Notes: generated by a model not told the origin, from the letters alone. A stretch of 64,000 bases of DNA from Bradyrhizobium sp. CCBAU 53338 (GCF_015291665.1 NZ_CP030048.1:3906001-3970000); one strand, 5' to 3'. Shown: positions 20,488 to 28,825, counted from the stretch's first letter. Numbers and translations are program-made.

Positions 20488-20585
20488 ATCAAGCCGCGGC
20501 GTAGATCACGTCCGCGTCAACGCTGTCCTGGTCCGGGGCATCGTGCGGGTTGATCGGGCTCGCCCGACACGCAATAAGCACCGCC

Positions 20586-21719
20586 ATGACTCTGCCCAAT
20601 CATTTCGAGCTGCTCGCCACCGATGGCACCGCGCGCACCGGTCGCCTGACCACGCCGCACGGCGTGGTGCGGACCCCGGCCTTCATGCCCGTCGGCACCG
20701 CCGGCGCCATGAAGGGCATGCACTGGCGCGAGGTGCGCGATGCCGGCGCCGACATCGTGCTCGGCAACACCTATCACCTGATGCTGCGGCCCGGCGCGGA
20801 GCGCATCAACGGCCTTGGTGGCTTGCAGCGGTTCACCGGCTGGAACGGGCCGATGCTGACGGATTCCGGCGGCTTCCAGGTGATGTCGCTGTCGGACCTG
20901 CGCAAGATCAGCGAGCATGCCGTCACCTTCCGCTCGCATATCGACGGCGCCAAGATCGAGCTGTCGCCGGAGCGCTCGATCGAGGTACAGCGCCTGCTCG
21001 GCTCGGACATCGCGATGCAGATGGACGAATGCGTGCGGCTGCCGGCCGAGCGCGACGACATCGACCGCGCGATGCGGCTGTCGCTGCGCTGGGCCGAACG
21101 CAGCAAGCGCGCGTTCGAGCGCGCGCCCCACGGCTACATGCTGTTCGGCATCGTCCAGGGCGGCGACGTCCCGCAGCTGCGCCATGCCAGTGCGCAGGGC
21201 CTGGTCGAGATCGGCTTCCACGGCTACGCGATCGGCGGTCTGGCCGTCGGCGAGCCGCAGGCCGTGATGCTGGCGATGATCGACGAGACCGCGCCGGCGC
21301 TGCCGGCCGACCGGCCGCGCTACCTGATGGGCGTCGGTACGCCGGACGACATTCTCGAGGCGGTGAAGCGCGGTGTCGACATGTTCGATTGCGTGATGCC
21401 GACGCGCAATGGCCGCCACGGGGTCGCCTTCACGCGCTTCGGCCAGGTCAACTTGCGCAACGCGCGCCACGCCGACGATCCGCGCCCGCTCGACGAAGAA
21501 AGCCCGTGGCCGTCAGCGCACAATTACGCGCGCGCCTATCTGCACCATCTCGTCAAGGCCGGCGAGACGCTGGGGGCGATGCTGCTGTCTGAAATCAATA
21601 TCGCCTACTACCAGTTCCTGATGCAGGGCATCAGGGACGCGATCGCACACGGAACGTTCGATGCGTTCTATCGGCGTACGCGCGAGGATTGGGCTAGGGG
21701 CGATATCGCCCCGCGCTAG
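20586..21719 (+). CDS. tgt: tRNA-guanine transglycosylase (zinc ligands missing)
   Basis: 377 residues. Exchanges guanine-34 of GUN anticodon tRNAs for the queuine precursor preQ1, using a TIM-barrel active site. Catalytic Asp93 ([11 protein letters not shown]) and Asp268 ([14 protein letters not shown]) and the GGLAVGE loop are present. The usual C-x-C-x2-C...H zinc site is absent: aligned to E. coli Tgt the four ligands are Ser306, Trp308, Ala311 and Ile337, while the surrounding [10 protein letters not shown] is conserved. The start is ATG 20586; the longer TTG frame from 20550 is unsupported. It works with queA at 15060. Confidence 0.95.
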   Translation: MTLPNHFELLATDGTARTGRLTTPHGVVRTPAFMPVGTAGAMKGMHWREVRDAGADIVLGNTYHLMLRPGAERINGLGGLQRFTGWNGPMLTDSGGFQVMSLSDLRKISEHAVTFRSHIDGAKIELSPERSIEVQRLLGSDIAMQMDECVRLPAERDDIDRAMRLSLRWAERSKRAFERAPHGYMLFGIVQGGDVPQLRHASAQGLVEIGFHGYAIGGLAVGEPQAVMLAMIDETAPALPADRPRYLMGVGTPDDILEAVKRGVDMFDCVMPTRNGRHGVAFTRFGQVNLRNARHADDPRPLDEESPWPSAHNYARAYLHHLVKAGETLGAMLLSEINIAYYQFLMQGIRDAIAHGTFDAFYRRTREDWARGDIAPR

Positions 21720-21733
21720 ACCAATGCATTCGG

Positions 21734-21952
21734 CTAGTTGCACACGAGCCGCTGCTTGACGGCGTGCTTGGTGACGAAGCCATAGCCGCAGGTGTCGCAG
21801 GTCCAGAGATAGCTGATCACGTGGTCCGAGACGTAGGCAGAAGCTTCGGCGGCGACCATGGAGTCGGCGCACACGGGACAGGTGGGCAACTCGCTGCAAC
21901 GCGGATCACGCCTTTGCGCGACGGTCGACAACACTTCAGCGACTGCTGACAT
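21734..21952 (-). CDS. Small zinc-ribbon protein
   Basis: 72 residues with two Cys pairs, CPVC (residues 25-28) and CDTC (about 52-55), spaced as in rubredoxin-like zinc ribbons, plus a third Cys at residue 19 and one at the C terminus. It may bind zinc and nucleic acid or protein; no family name is certain. A second small ribbon protein of similar style occurs at 34388-34615. Convergent with tgt, 14 bases apart. Confidence 0.6.
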   Translation of the reverse strand: MSAVAEVLSTVAQRRDPRCSELPTCPVCADSMVAAEASAYVSDHVISYLWTCDTCGYGFVTKHAVKQRLVCN

Positions 21953-22080
21953 CGTGGTGACCTCCCTGCTTCAAGACCTAAGTCTAACATAAGCAGAATC
22001 AGTTGACGAGGTCGCAACACGAATGCGTTGATTTTTCGTAATTGCGTTTGGTTCGAACGTGTCTTGGCCTTGTTCCGATT

Positions 22081-22109
22081 TATCGCAACGCAATGTGTGC
22101 GTTGCGATA
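22081..22109. repeat. Perfect 12-bp inverted repeat
   Basis: TATCGCAACGCA and TGCGTTGCGATA with a 5-base loop, in the 207-base gap between the zinc-ribbon gene and the beta-propeller gene. It stands 51 bases after the stop of the minus-strand beta-propeller gene, so it may terminate that operon, but no T tract follows. An operator for the zinc-ribbon gene downstream is the alternative. Confidence 0.5.
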
Positions 22110-22159
22110 GAGAGATGACGCCGTGGTGATGGCATCGTGATGATGTCGTGTCAGACCGC

Positions 22160-23668
22160 TCAGGGCGCCTGGATCTGCACCGGCTTTCCAACTTCCGTCA
22201 TGGAGCCCGGCGCGATCACGAGATAACGGCGCGAGTCCGCTGTGTCGCTCTGCACAATCTGACGGATCGGACCCAACGCGTTCACGATCGCCGATCCCGC
22301 CGGGTTGGTCATGAAGCCTGCCAGAGGTTCGAGCTTGCCGCTGCCGTCGGCATGCGTGGCCAGCGCCAACACGTAGTTGTGTTTCGGCTCGAGCCCGGTC
22401 GCTGCGGCCTGCAACACCTGGGACAGGCCCTGTTCGAACAGGCTGACACTGGTCAGCGGCTTCGGATGTTCGGAGGCTTGGCCGACCGGCGCCATGGTGA
22501 AATGCGCGACCTGGCCGGCAATGCCGAGCTGCTGCAAGTTCGTGGCTTCGGGACTGGTCGTATCGTCCATCACGCTCATGGCGCCGTTTCCGGATTCACG
22601 CGCGGCAGGCACGGCATCGGGCACATAGGCGACGGCCTGAGGCGCCTGGCCGATCGGGACATTGGCGATGACCCGGTTCGTGAGCGTGTCGATGGCGGTG
22701 AGCTGGTCGTCATTCTCCAATCCGACATAGACCCGCGAGCCATCGCCCGACGGCCAGATGCCGTGAGGCAGCCTGCCGACCGGAATGGTTGCGACCTCCG
22801 TGAAGTCGTCGGTACGGTACACTTGGACCTCGTTCAGGCCGCCGACGGTGATGTAGGCGAATTGTCCGTTCGCGTTACGCACGATGTTGACGTGATTGGT
22901 GATCGGGCCGGTATCCAGCGTCTTGAGCAGGTTGAACGGAGGCCGCGCGTCGAAGACCTGCGCCTTGCCGGTATCCTTCAGCGTGAACCAGACCTGCGCG
23001 CCGTCAGGCGTCGCGGCGAGATCGGGACAGAACGGGCTCGCCTGAGCGACCTTGCCGACGATGGCGTGATCAGCGACCGAGATGACCGCAATCTCCGGAT
23101 TGAACGACGAGCAGACATAGCCGTATTTGCCGTCGGGCGAGAAGATCTGCATCCCCGGTCCGTTCGCCACGACGATCCGCGTCTTCTCTTCAAAGCTGAC
23201 GGGATCGAGCACGGCGACGTAGTTCTCGCCGCGCACGGTCACCCAGACTTCCTTGCCGTCCGGCGTGAAGAAGGCCTCGTGCGGCGAGCGGCCGACATAG
23301 GTCGTGTGCTTGACCATGTTGGTTGCGGTGTCGATGAACGTGATCGAGTTGGATCCGATCGAGACCACGGCCAGGGTGCGATGATCGGGCGAAAAGCCCA
23401 TGCCGTGCACCAGCAACTGTCCCCGGTAGAGCGGGCTGAAGTTTTGCGGCGAGGGCGCGCCCAGTCTGATGACGCCGAGCAGCTTGTTGTCTACGGGATC
23501 GGTGACCGAGACCGTGTTGGAGAACTGCTCGGCTGCATAGACGCGGTCATGATGGCTGATGGGAACGTCGGCTGCGGCGGAAGATCCCGGCGCCTGTCCG
23601 CTCCAGGCCGGCATCGCCGAGAAACCCGACAGGCAGAGCGACGTAGTGAGCGCGAGAATTCGCTTCAT
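22160..23668 (-). CDS. Exported YVTN/cytochrome-D1-like beta-propeller protein
   Basis: 502 residues. A signal peptide (MKRILALTTSLCLSGFSAMP...) is followed by repeated blades of the YVTN type: NTVSVTDPVDNKLLGVIRLG, NSITFIDTATNMVKHTTYVG, NYVAVLDPVSFEEKTRIVVA and DDQLTAIDTLTNRVIANVPIG. A C-terminal domain of about 150 residues follows (GLEPKHNYVLALATHADGSG). The propeller probably binds partners or a metal in the periplasm; no enzymatic motif is obvious. The start at 23668 has GGAGAAC upstream. It follows the DUF305 gene by 13 bases, so the two form an operon. Confidence 0.85.
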   Translation of the reverse strand: MKRILALTTSLCLSGFSAMPAWSGQAPGSSAAADVPISHHDRVYAAEQFSNTVSVTDPVDNKLLGVIRLGAPSPQNFSPLYRGQLLVHGMGFSPDHRTLAVVSIGSNSITFIDTATNMVKHTTYVGRSPHEAFFTPDGKEVWVTVRGENYVAVLDPVSFEEKTRIVVANGPGMQIFSPDGKYGYVCSSFNPEIAVISVADHAIVGKVAQASPFCPDLAATPDGAQVWFTLKDTGKAQVFDARPPFNLLKTLDTGPITNHVNIVRNANGQFAYITVGGLNEVQVYRTDDFTEVATIPVGRLPHGIWPSGDGSRVYVGLENDDQLTAIDTLTNRVIANVPIGQAPQAVAYVPDAVPAARESGNGAMSVMDDTTSPEATNLQQLGIAGQVAHFTMAPVGQASEHPKPLTSVSLFEQGLSQVLQAAATGLEPKHNYVLALATHADGSGKLEPLAGFMTNPAGSAIVNALGPIRQIVQSDTADSRRYLVIAPGSMTEVGKPVQIQAP

Positions 23669-23681
23669 GGCAGGTTCTCCT

Positions 23682-24095
23682 CTATCTGCGAACCAGGACC
23701 GCTGTGGCGGTCGATGGCGGCGGCGGTTGATCGAGCGCGAGTCGCATGACGGCGATCTCCTGCTGCTGATCGACAATGATTTCCTGCGCGATGCGCCGCA
23801 GGGATTCGTTGCGGCCGTAACGCAATTCGGCCTGCGCCATTGCGATGGCGCCGCGGTGATGCGGGATCATCATGGCGGAGAAATCACGATCGACGTCGCC
23901 GGATGGTGCGATGTCCATATCGCTCATCATTCGATGCATCGCCGTCTGGTTCTCAGCCATGAACGGCGCTTCATCGCCGCACAGTTCGGACATCATCATT
24001 TGCGACGCCATATGCGCGGGTTGGCTGCCGAACCTGGCACCACCGGCGAACGCGACAGCGGCGAGGGGCAGGGCGACTGCCAAGACTTTCCACAT
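23682..24095 (-). CDS. DUF305 exported protein
   Basis: 137 residues. An N-terminal signal or anchor helix (VLAVALPLAAVAFAGG) is followed by a Met/His-rich helical bundle: MASQMMMSELCGDEAPFMAENQ, HRMM and the hallmark MMIPHHRGAIAMAQAE. DUF305 proteins often sit in metal-handling clusters, and the Met/His content suggests copper or another soft metal, but this is inference. It is first gene of the pair with the beta-propeller protein. GAGGAGCG stands 6 bases before the ATG. Confidence 0.85.
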   Translation of the reverse strand: MWKVLAVALPLAAVAFAGGARFGSQPAHMASQMMMSELCGDEAPFMAENQTAMHRMMSDMDIAPSGDVDRDFSAMMIPHHRGAIAMAQAELRYGRNESLRRIAQEIIVDQQQEIAVMRLALDQPPPPSTATAVLVRR

Positions 24096-24293
24096 CGGAC
24101 GCTCCTCAGATCTCAGATCGTTACTTCGCCGGCAGTCGCTTCTTTGTTACGGTCATTTCGGAATTCACCGGGACTTGTCTCAGGGCGGAAGAAGTCGCGC
24201 GCCGCGCATACTGCCTCCGGGCTCGCCGAGAGACACCTGAAAAGACCTGCAAGCGATTGAGTATCCGTGCGAATGCGAAATTGACGTGAGTTG

Positions 24294-24398
24294 ATGGAAG
24301 TCGATCCCGCCTGTTGCTATTGTGATTGCACGGACGTCGACGGTCGTGCGATCCAGACGCCCGGAAACGCCACGAATCGTCGTAACAGGGAGTCGACC
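24294..24398 (+). other. Cys-rich in-frame segment upstream of the cysteine synthase gene
   Basis: From ATG 24294 an open frame runs without a stop into the cysteine synthase. It begins [17 protein letters not shown], with four Cys codons within six. Either the enzyme has a 35-residue N-terminal extension, or the Cys run is a chance or a regulatory sequence. The ATG at 24399 has a better ribosome site, so I annotate the enzyme from there. The rest of the 303-base gap after the DUF305 gene shows nothing I can name. Confidence 0.35.
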
Positions 24399-25376
24399 AT
24401 GGACGCATCGCATGAAGCGGGTGCAGGACGCCAACCCGGCCGCGGCCGCATCTATGACTCCATCGTTGAGGCTTTCGGCGACACGCCGATCGTGCGCCTG
24501 CGCCGGTTGCCGGGCATGCACGGCGTCAAGGCGACCGTTCTGGCCAAGCTGGAATATTTCAATCCGGCCGCGAGCGTGAAGGACCGCATCGGCGCGGCCA
24601 TGATCATCGCCATGGAGAAGGCCGGGATCATCAAGCCGGACACGGTGCTGATCGAGCCGACCTCTGGCAATACCGGTATTGCGCTTGCCTTCGTCGCGGC
24701 GTCACGCGGCTATCGCTTGAAGCTGGTGATGCCGGAATCGATGTCGATCGAGCGGCGCAAGATGCTGGCCTTCCTCGGCGCCGAGCTGGTGCTGACGCCG
24801 GCGGCTCATGGCATGAAAGGCGCGATCGCCGCGGCCGAAGAACTCCTGAAGACGACGCCGAACTCGGTGATGCCGCAGCAGTTCAAGAACCTGGCCAATC
24901 CAGAGGTGCATCGTCGCACCACCGCGGAGGAGATCTGGAACGACACATCCGGCGATATCGATTACTTCGTCGCCGGCGTCGGCACCGGCGGCACCATCAC
25001 CGGCGTCGGTCAGACCCTGAAGCCGCGCAAGGCGGCCTTGCGCGTGGTCGCGGTCGAGCCCGAGGAGAGCCCGGTGCTGTCGGGCGGCCAGCACACGCCG
25101 CACAAGATCCAGGGCATCGGCGCTGGCTTCGTGCCCGACATTCTCGACCGCTCCGTGATCGACGAAATCGTGAAGATTAACTCGACCACCGCGATCGAGA
25201 CCTCGCGGGCGTTGGCGCGGCATGAGGGCATCCCAGGCGGTATCTCCTCTGGTGCCGCGATTGCGGCTGCCCTCCAGATCGGCAAGCGGCCGGAAGCTGC
25301 GGGAAAAACCATTTTGGCCATCGTGCCGTCCTTCTCCGAGCGCTATCTTTCGACGGCTCTGTTTGAAGGAATCTAG
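24399..25376 (+). CDS. cysK: Cysteine synthase (O-acetylserine sulfhydrylase family)
   Basis: 325 residues. A PLP enzyme replacing the acetyl group of O-acetylserine by sulfide. Lys61 in [11 protein letters not shown] is the Schiff-base lysine; PTSGNTGIA binds the substrate carboxylate; [10 protein letters not shown] binds the PLP phosphate; [11 protein letters not shown] and [10 protein letters not shown] complete the family pattern. The overall sequence is CysK-like. The start at 24399 has AACAGGGAG upstream. The small BrnA-like gene follows 3 bases after the stop, so they are cotranscribed up to the terminator at 25667-25692. Confidence 0.92.
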   Translation: MDASHEAGAGRQPGRGRIYDSIVEAFGDTPIVRLRRLPGMHGVKATVLAKLEYFNPAASVKDRIGAAMIIAMEKAGIIKPDTVLIEPTSGNTGIALAFVAASRGYRLKLVMPESMSIERRKMLAFLGAELVLTPAAHGMKGAIAAAEELLKTTPNSVMPQQFKNLANPEVHRRTTAEEIWNDTSGDIDYFVAGVGTGGTITGVGQTLKPRKAALRVVAVEPEESPVLSGGQHTPHKIQGIGAGFVPDILDRSVIDEIVKINSTTAIETSRALARHEGIPGGISSGAAIAAALQIGKRPEAAGKTILAIVPSFSERYLSTALFEGI

Positions 25377-25379
25377 GAC

Positions 25380-25619
25380 ATGGCGGATCAACCGAGGCGG
25401 CCGCGGACATTGGGCGATGCGCGCACCGAAGCCGAGGCGGCGTTCAAGAAGGTAACGGCCAAGGTCGCCGCGCCTCCGCCGAAGCAGAATGTGGCGCCCG
25501 GGATCAAGGAGCAGGTCACGCTGCGGATCGACCAGGACGTGCTCGAGTTCTTCCAGGAAGGTGGCCCCGGCTGGCAGGACCGCATCAACGAGGCGCTGCG
25601 CAAGGCAGCGGGGAAGTAG
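25380..25619 (+). CDS. BrnA-like / DUF4415 small protein, orphan
   Basis: 79 residues. The C-terminal half KEQVTLRIDQDVLEFFQEGGPGWQDRINEALRKAAG matches the ribbon-helix-helix end of BrnA-type antitoxins (DUF4415). Such proteins normally follow a BrnT toxin gene, but here the gene before it is cysteine synthase and no toxin is visible nearby. It may be a stand-alone DNA-binding or adapted protein. It starts 3 bases after the cysK stop. Confidence 0.7.
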   Translation: MADQPRRPRTLGDARTEAEAAFKKVTAKVAAPPPKQNVAPGIKEQVTLRIDQDVLEFFQEGGPGWQDRINEALRKAAGK

Positions 25620-25666
25620 TTGTTTCTCGCGTGTGGCGTTGGCTCATCCTGATGAGGAGCCACCAA

Positions 25667-25692
25667 AAAAGCCCGGCGTGAGCCGGGCTTTT
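25667..25692. terminator. Bidirectional Rho-independent terminator
   Basis: AAAAGCCCGGC and GCCGGGCTTTT form an 11-bp stem with a GTGA loop, flanked by A on one side and T on the other. It serves the cysK operon on the plus strand and the caspase-like gene on the minus strand. Confidence 0.85.
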
Positions 25693-25714
25693 GTGTTTGT
25701 GAGAGAGGCTCGCC

Positions 25715-27136
25715 TCAGCGGCGGAACATGCCGCCCATCATGCCGCCGACGACGCCGCCCACGAAGGCCGCGCCGGCGTCGCCGCCACCGCTGTGGCGGG
25801 GCGCCGGCGCGCTCTGCGCGGGTGCGGCGCGCCGGGCCGGCTTCGGGCTGTCATCGCTCGCGGTGGTCGTCGACGCCACGATCTCTGACAGCAGGGCCTT
25901 GTGCTGGAGCTTGTTGAGGAAGCCCGTCGACGGATAGCCGCGGGCGGCCTGCCAGCGCTTCAGCACCGAGCGGGTCTGGTCGTTGAACACGCCTGAGACC
26001 TTGGTGTCGAAGCCGAGGCCGGTGAGGCGGCGCTGCACGTCGCGGCGCTGCCCCTTGTCGAGGCCGATCTGGTCCTCCGTCAGCTGGGTGGCGTCATCGG
26101 TGAAGGTGGCGGGATCGACACCGGCATTGAGATTGCGGGTCGTGGTCGACGGACCGTTCTGGATCGCCGCGAGCCGTGCCAGCGCCAGCGGCTTGAACTG
26201 GCCGTTGGGATAAGCGGAGAGGTAGGCGTTGAGCTCTTCCGGCTTGTTGGATTCCTTCACCGAGCGCCAGAATTCGAGTTCCACACCCTCGGAATTGCCG
26301 GTGGTCGCAGCTGCGGGCGCGCTGCTTGAGGCGGTCGGCGCGGCGTTGGCGACCTGCTGACCCGGCTGCGATGGATTGAGGTAGACAGCGCCGATCAGGT
26401 TGGTGTGGCCCCAGGGCAGCTGGCCCTTGTGGGTCTCCTCATTCACCTGGGCGCGCACCGAGGTCATCGCCTGCTGGATCTCGACGCCGGGCTTGGTGAT
26501 GTTGTCGATCAGCGCGCGGGTGAACGGGCTGTTGTTGCCCTCCTGGCCGTCGAGCGCGGTCTGGCCCGGGCCGGTGGCGAACGCGATCAGCGTGCCTTCG
26601 CCGGATTTCATCTCGGCGAGACCGCTGCCGACGTTGACGCTGCGGGTGGCGGAGTTCGACTTGATCTTGGCGGCGAACGGATTGTCGCGGCAGGCGTCGA
26701 GGAACACCAGCTTGACCTTGGCATCGCCCATGGTCTGGTCGAGCGTCAGGTCGATGTTGATGGCGGCCCCCAGCTTGACGTCCATCTCCGACTTGATGTC
26801 GGCATCGACGGGCAGGAGATAGTTGGTGCCGCCGACGGCGATGCCGTGGCCGGCATAATAGAACACGGCGACATCGGACCCCTGCGCCTTGCGGCCGAAA
26901 TCGAGCAGCTTCTCCGTCATCTGGTCGCGGGTGAGGTTGGAGCCTTCGATCACCTCGAAGCCGACATTGCGCAGTGTGGCGGCCATCGCCCTCGCGTCGA
27001 TCGGCGGGTTCGGCAATTGGGCGACGTTCTTGTAGGCGCCGTTGCCGACGACAAAGGCGACGCGGCGGTCGGCCTTCGCGGCGCTGACCGACAGCGCCAT
27101 GCACATCAGCGAAACGATGATGGTGAGAGTGCGCAT
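25715..27136 (-). CDS. Exported caspase-like (peptidase C14) protein with peptidoglycan-binding domain
   Basis: 473 residues. A signal peptide (about 1-22) precedes a caspase-like p20 domain with His97 in YYAGHG and Cys149 in DACRDNP, the catalytic dyad of metacaspase-like enzymes. A Ser/Ala/Pro linker (about 280-310) and a helical segment follow. Then comes a peptidoglycan-binding-1 type domain (about 375-435, QRRDVQRRLTGLGFDTKVSG ... TRSVLKRWQAARGYP) and a Gly-rich tail GGVVGGMMGGMFRR. It probably acts in the periplasm as a Cys protease or scaffold tethered to the wall; substrates are unknown. The start at 27136 is set by the signal peptide. Confidence 0.88.
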   Translation of the reverse strand: MRTLTIIVSLMCMALSVSAAKADRRVAFVVGNGAYKNVAQLPNPPIDARAMAATLRNVGFEVIEGSNLTRDQMTEKLLDFGRKAQGSDVAVFYYAGHGIAVGGTNYLLPVDADIKSEMDVKLGAAINIDLTLDQTMGDAKVKLVFLDACRDNPFAAKIKSNSATRSVNVGSGLAEMKSGEGTLIAFATGPGQTALDGQEGNNSPFTRALIDNITKPGVEIQQAMTSVRAQVNEETHKGQLPWGHTNLIGAVYLNPSQPGQQVANAAPTASSSAPAAATTGNSEGVELEFWRSVKESNKPEELNAYLSAYPNGQFKPLALARLAAIQNGPSTTTRNLNAGVDPATFTDDATQLTEDQIGLDKGQRRDVQRRLTGLGFDTKVSGVFNDQTRSVLKRWQAARGYPSTGFLNKLQHKALLSEIVASTTTASDDSPKPARRAAPAQSAPAPRHSGGGDAGAAFVGGVVGGMMGGMFRR

Positions 27137-27291
27137 CTGAAATCCCCAACAGAATCGAATGAAAGGCCGCAACAAATTGGTGTCGAAGCTACACGAAAGC
27201 GTCCGGCCTCGCGCCAGCAAATCGACCGATCACCCGACTGACCCAACCCGTCGCTCTGTGACCGAGTGCGCACGATGGAATGCCCCTCCAA

Positions 27292-27307
27292 CGTGATCCA
27301 GATCACG
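27292..27307. promoter_or_regulatory. CRP/FNR-like palindrome
   Basis: CGTGATCCAGATCACG is a near-perfect palindrome with GTGA-N6-TCAC cores, as in CRP-type sites; it differs from the FixK boxes of this window at the first and last core base. It lies about 156 bases before the caspase-like gene start and 40 bases after the EamA gene stop, the only notable element in that 211-base gap. Confidence 0.35.
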
Positions 27308-27347
27308 CTCGACCACTTGGATTGGTCGCGCCAGGCGGCGCGCGGGT

Positions 27348-28226
27348 TCACTGCGCGCGCGCGGGAACCGGGGCGGCGGCCGGCTTCAAGTTGAGGAGGT
27401 TGCCGCACAGGATCAGGGCTGCGCCCAGCACGGTCCAGGCATCCAGCCGCTCGGAATAGAGCAGCCAGCCGGCGGTTGCGGTAAGGGGAACCCGCAGGAA
27501 ATCCATGGGAACCACGATCGTGGCATCCGCGTAGCGCAGCGCGCTGGCGAGACAATAGTGCGAAAAAGTGCCGCAGATCCCGATGACGAAGAGCCAGCCC
27601 CACATCGTGGCCGAGGGCCAGGTCCAGACGTAGAGCGTCGGCACGAAGCCCACGATCATCTGGACCATGATCATCCAGAACAGGATCGACAAGGCGCTCT
27701 CGGTCCGGGTCAGCGATTTCGCCAAAGCCATGGAGACGCTGAAGCCGATCGCGGCCCCGAGCGCGATCAACTGGCCCGGATTGATCTCGCCGGTAGCCGG
27801 CCGCACGATCATGACGACGCCGACGATGCCGAGCACGATGGCGGCGATCTTCCAGGTCGTCATGCGCTCGGACAGGAAGGATGCGGCGAGCAGTGCGGTC
27901 CAGATCGGCATGGTGAATTCGATCGCGACGACCTGGCCGATTCCGATCAGCGTCAGTGCGTAGAACCAGCCGAGCTGCGCGAAATAATGCACGCCGTTGC
28001 GCGCGAGGTGCTGGGGCAGGCGTTTGGTCGCGACTGCCTTGAAGCCGCCGGACCGGTGGATGATCGGCAGTAGCAGCGTGAAGCCGATCAGCGAGCGCAC
28101 CTCCATGATCTGGAACACGCTGAGGTCGCGCGTGGTCTCGCGCCCGGCCACCGCCATGACCAGCATCAGGGACAGCCAGCCGGCCATCCACAGTGCAGCC
28201 ATCGTTTTGGACGGTGTTGTGCTCAT
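27348..28226 (-). CDS. EamA/DMT-superfamily permease
   Basis: 292 residues with about ten transmembrane helices in two EamA repeats (first half GWLSLMLVMAVAGRET ... VEFTMPIWTALLAASFLSER; second half WGWLFVIGICGTFSHYCLASALRYADATIVVPMDFLRVPLTA). Such inner-membrane proteins export amino acids, nucleobases or other metabolites; the substrate is not predictable. The frame extends 52 codons upstream, but ATG 28226 (MSTTPSKTM) begins just before helix 1. Divergent from the RidA gene, with a 148-base shared promoter gap. Confidence 0.88.
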   Translation of the reverse strand: MSTTPSKTMAALWMAGWLSLMLVMAVAGRETTRDLSVFQIMEVRSLIGFTLLLPIIHRSGGFKAVATKRLPQHLARNGVHYFAQLGWFYALTLIGIGQVVAIEFTMPIWTALLAASFLSERMTTWKIAAIVLGIVGVVMIVRPATGEINPGQLIALGAAIGFSVSMALAKSLTRTESALSILFWMIMVQMIVGFVPTLYVWTWPSATMWGWLFVIGICGTFSHYCLASALRYADATIVVPMDFLRVPLTATAGWLLYSERLDAWTVLGAALILCGNLLNLKPAAAPVPARAQ

Positions 28227-28374
28227 CGGTGCGGGCAGGGAGATCGAACTCGAGGGGCAGCCGGTATCGGCGACATCGCCGCCGTTTGCAACGCCCAAAT
28301 CTGCCGGTGCAGCGATGCAATGCGGCGTGCTAAGGCAGGTATACGTCAATAAGAAAATCGGGAGATCTCCGCTC

Positions 28375-28773
28375 ATGCGCATCTTGCAGCCAGCCGAATG
28401 GAAAAAGCCGCGCGGTTTCTCGCATGGCGTGGTGGCGCAGGGGCCGGGCCGCTGGGTCGTGCTCGCCGGGCAGACCGGCGGCGACGAGGCCGGCAGTTAC
28501 GCGCCTGACATGGCTGCTCAGGTTGCGACCGCGCTGAAGCGGATCATCAAGCTGCTCGCGGAGGCCGGCGCCGGCCCCGAGCACATCGTGCGCCTGACCT
28601 GGTACCTGACCAGCCGCAGCGAGTATGAGGCCGCAGGCGCCGGCATTGGCGCGGCCTGGAAGGAGACGCTCGGGCGCAATTTCCCGCCCTCGACGCTGCT
28701 CTATATCGGCGGTCTCGTCGACGACCGTGCCAAGGTCGAGATCGAGGTCACGGCGTTCGTGCCGGACGCATAA
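28375..28773 (+). CDS. RidA/YjgF-family protein
   Basis: 132 residues, the usual RidA length. Family segments visible: GVVAQGPGRWVVLAGQTGGDEAG, ALKRIIKLLAEAGAGPEHIVRLTWYLT, the near-invariant Arg region, and STLLYIGGLVDDRAKVEIEVTAF. RidA proteins hydrolyse reactive enamine/imine intermediates released by PLP enzymes; subfamilies differ and this one may have another role. ATG 28375 has GGGAGA upstream. Convergent with the gene at 28826. Confidence 0.85.
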   Translation: MRILQPAEWKKPRGFSHGVVAQGPGRWVVLAGQTGGDEAGSYAPDMAAQVATALKRIIKLLAEAGAGPEHIVRLTWYLTSRSEYEAAGAGIGAAWKETLGRNFPPSTLLYIGGLVDDRAKVEIEVTAFVPDA

Positions 28774-28777
28774 AAAA

Positions 28778-28799
28778 GACCCGGCGAGGCCGCCGGGTC
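28778..28799 (-). terminator. Rho-independent terminator
   Basis: GACCCGGCG and CGCCGGGTC form a 9-bp stem with an AGGC loop. On the minus strand TTTTTT follows, so it ends the gene at 28826-29371. It begins only a few bases past the RidA stop. Confidence 0.8.
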
Positions 28800-28825
28800 G
28801 ATGATCGTTCCGTCGTGTCGCCGTC

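Noticed and set aside
24121..24408. 95-codon minus-strand frame between DUF305 and cysteine synthase
   Set aside because: Arg-rich composition, no ribosome site, overlaps the cysteine synthase start region; likely chance.
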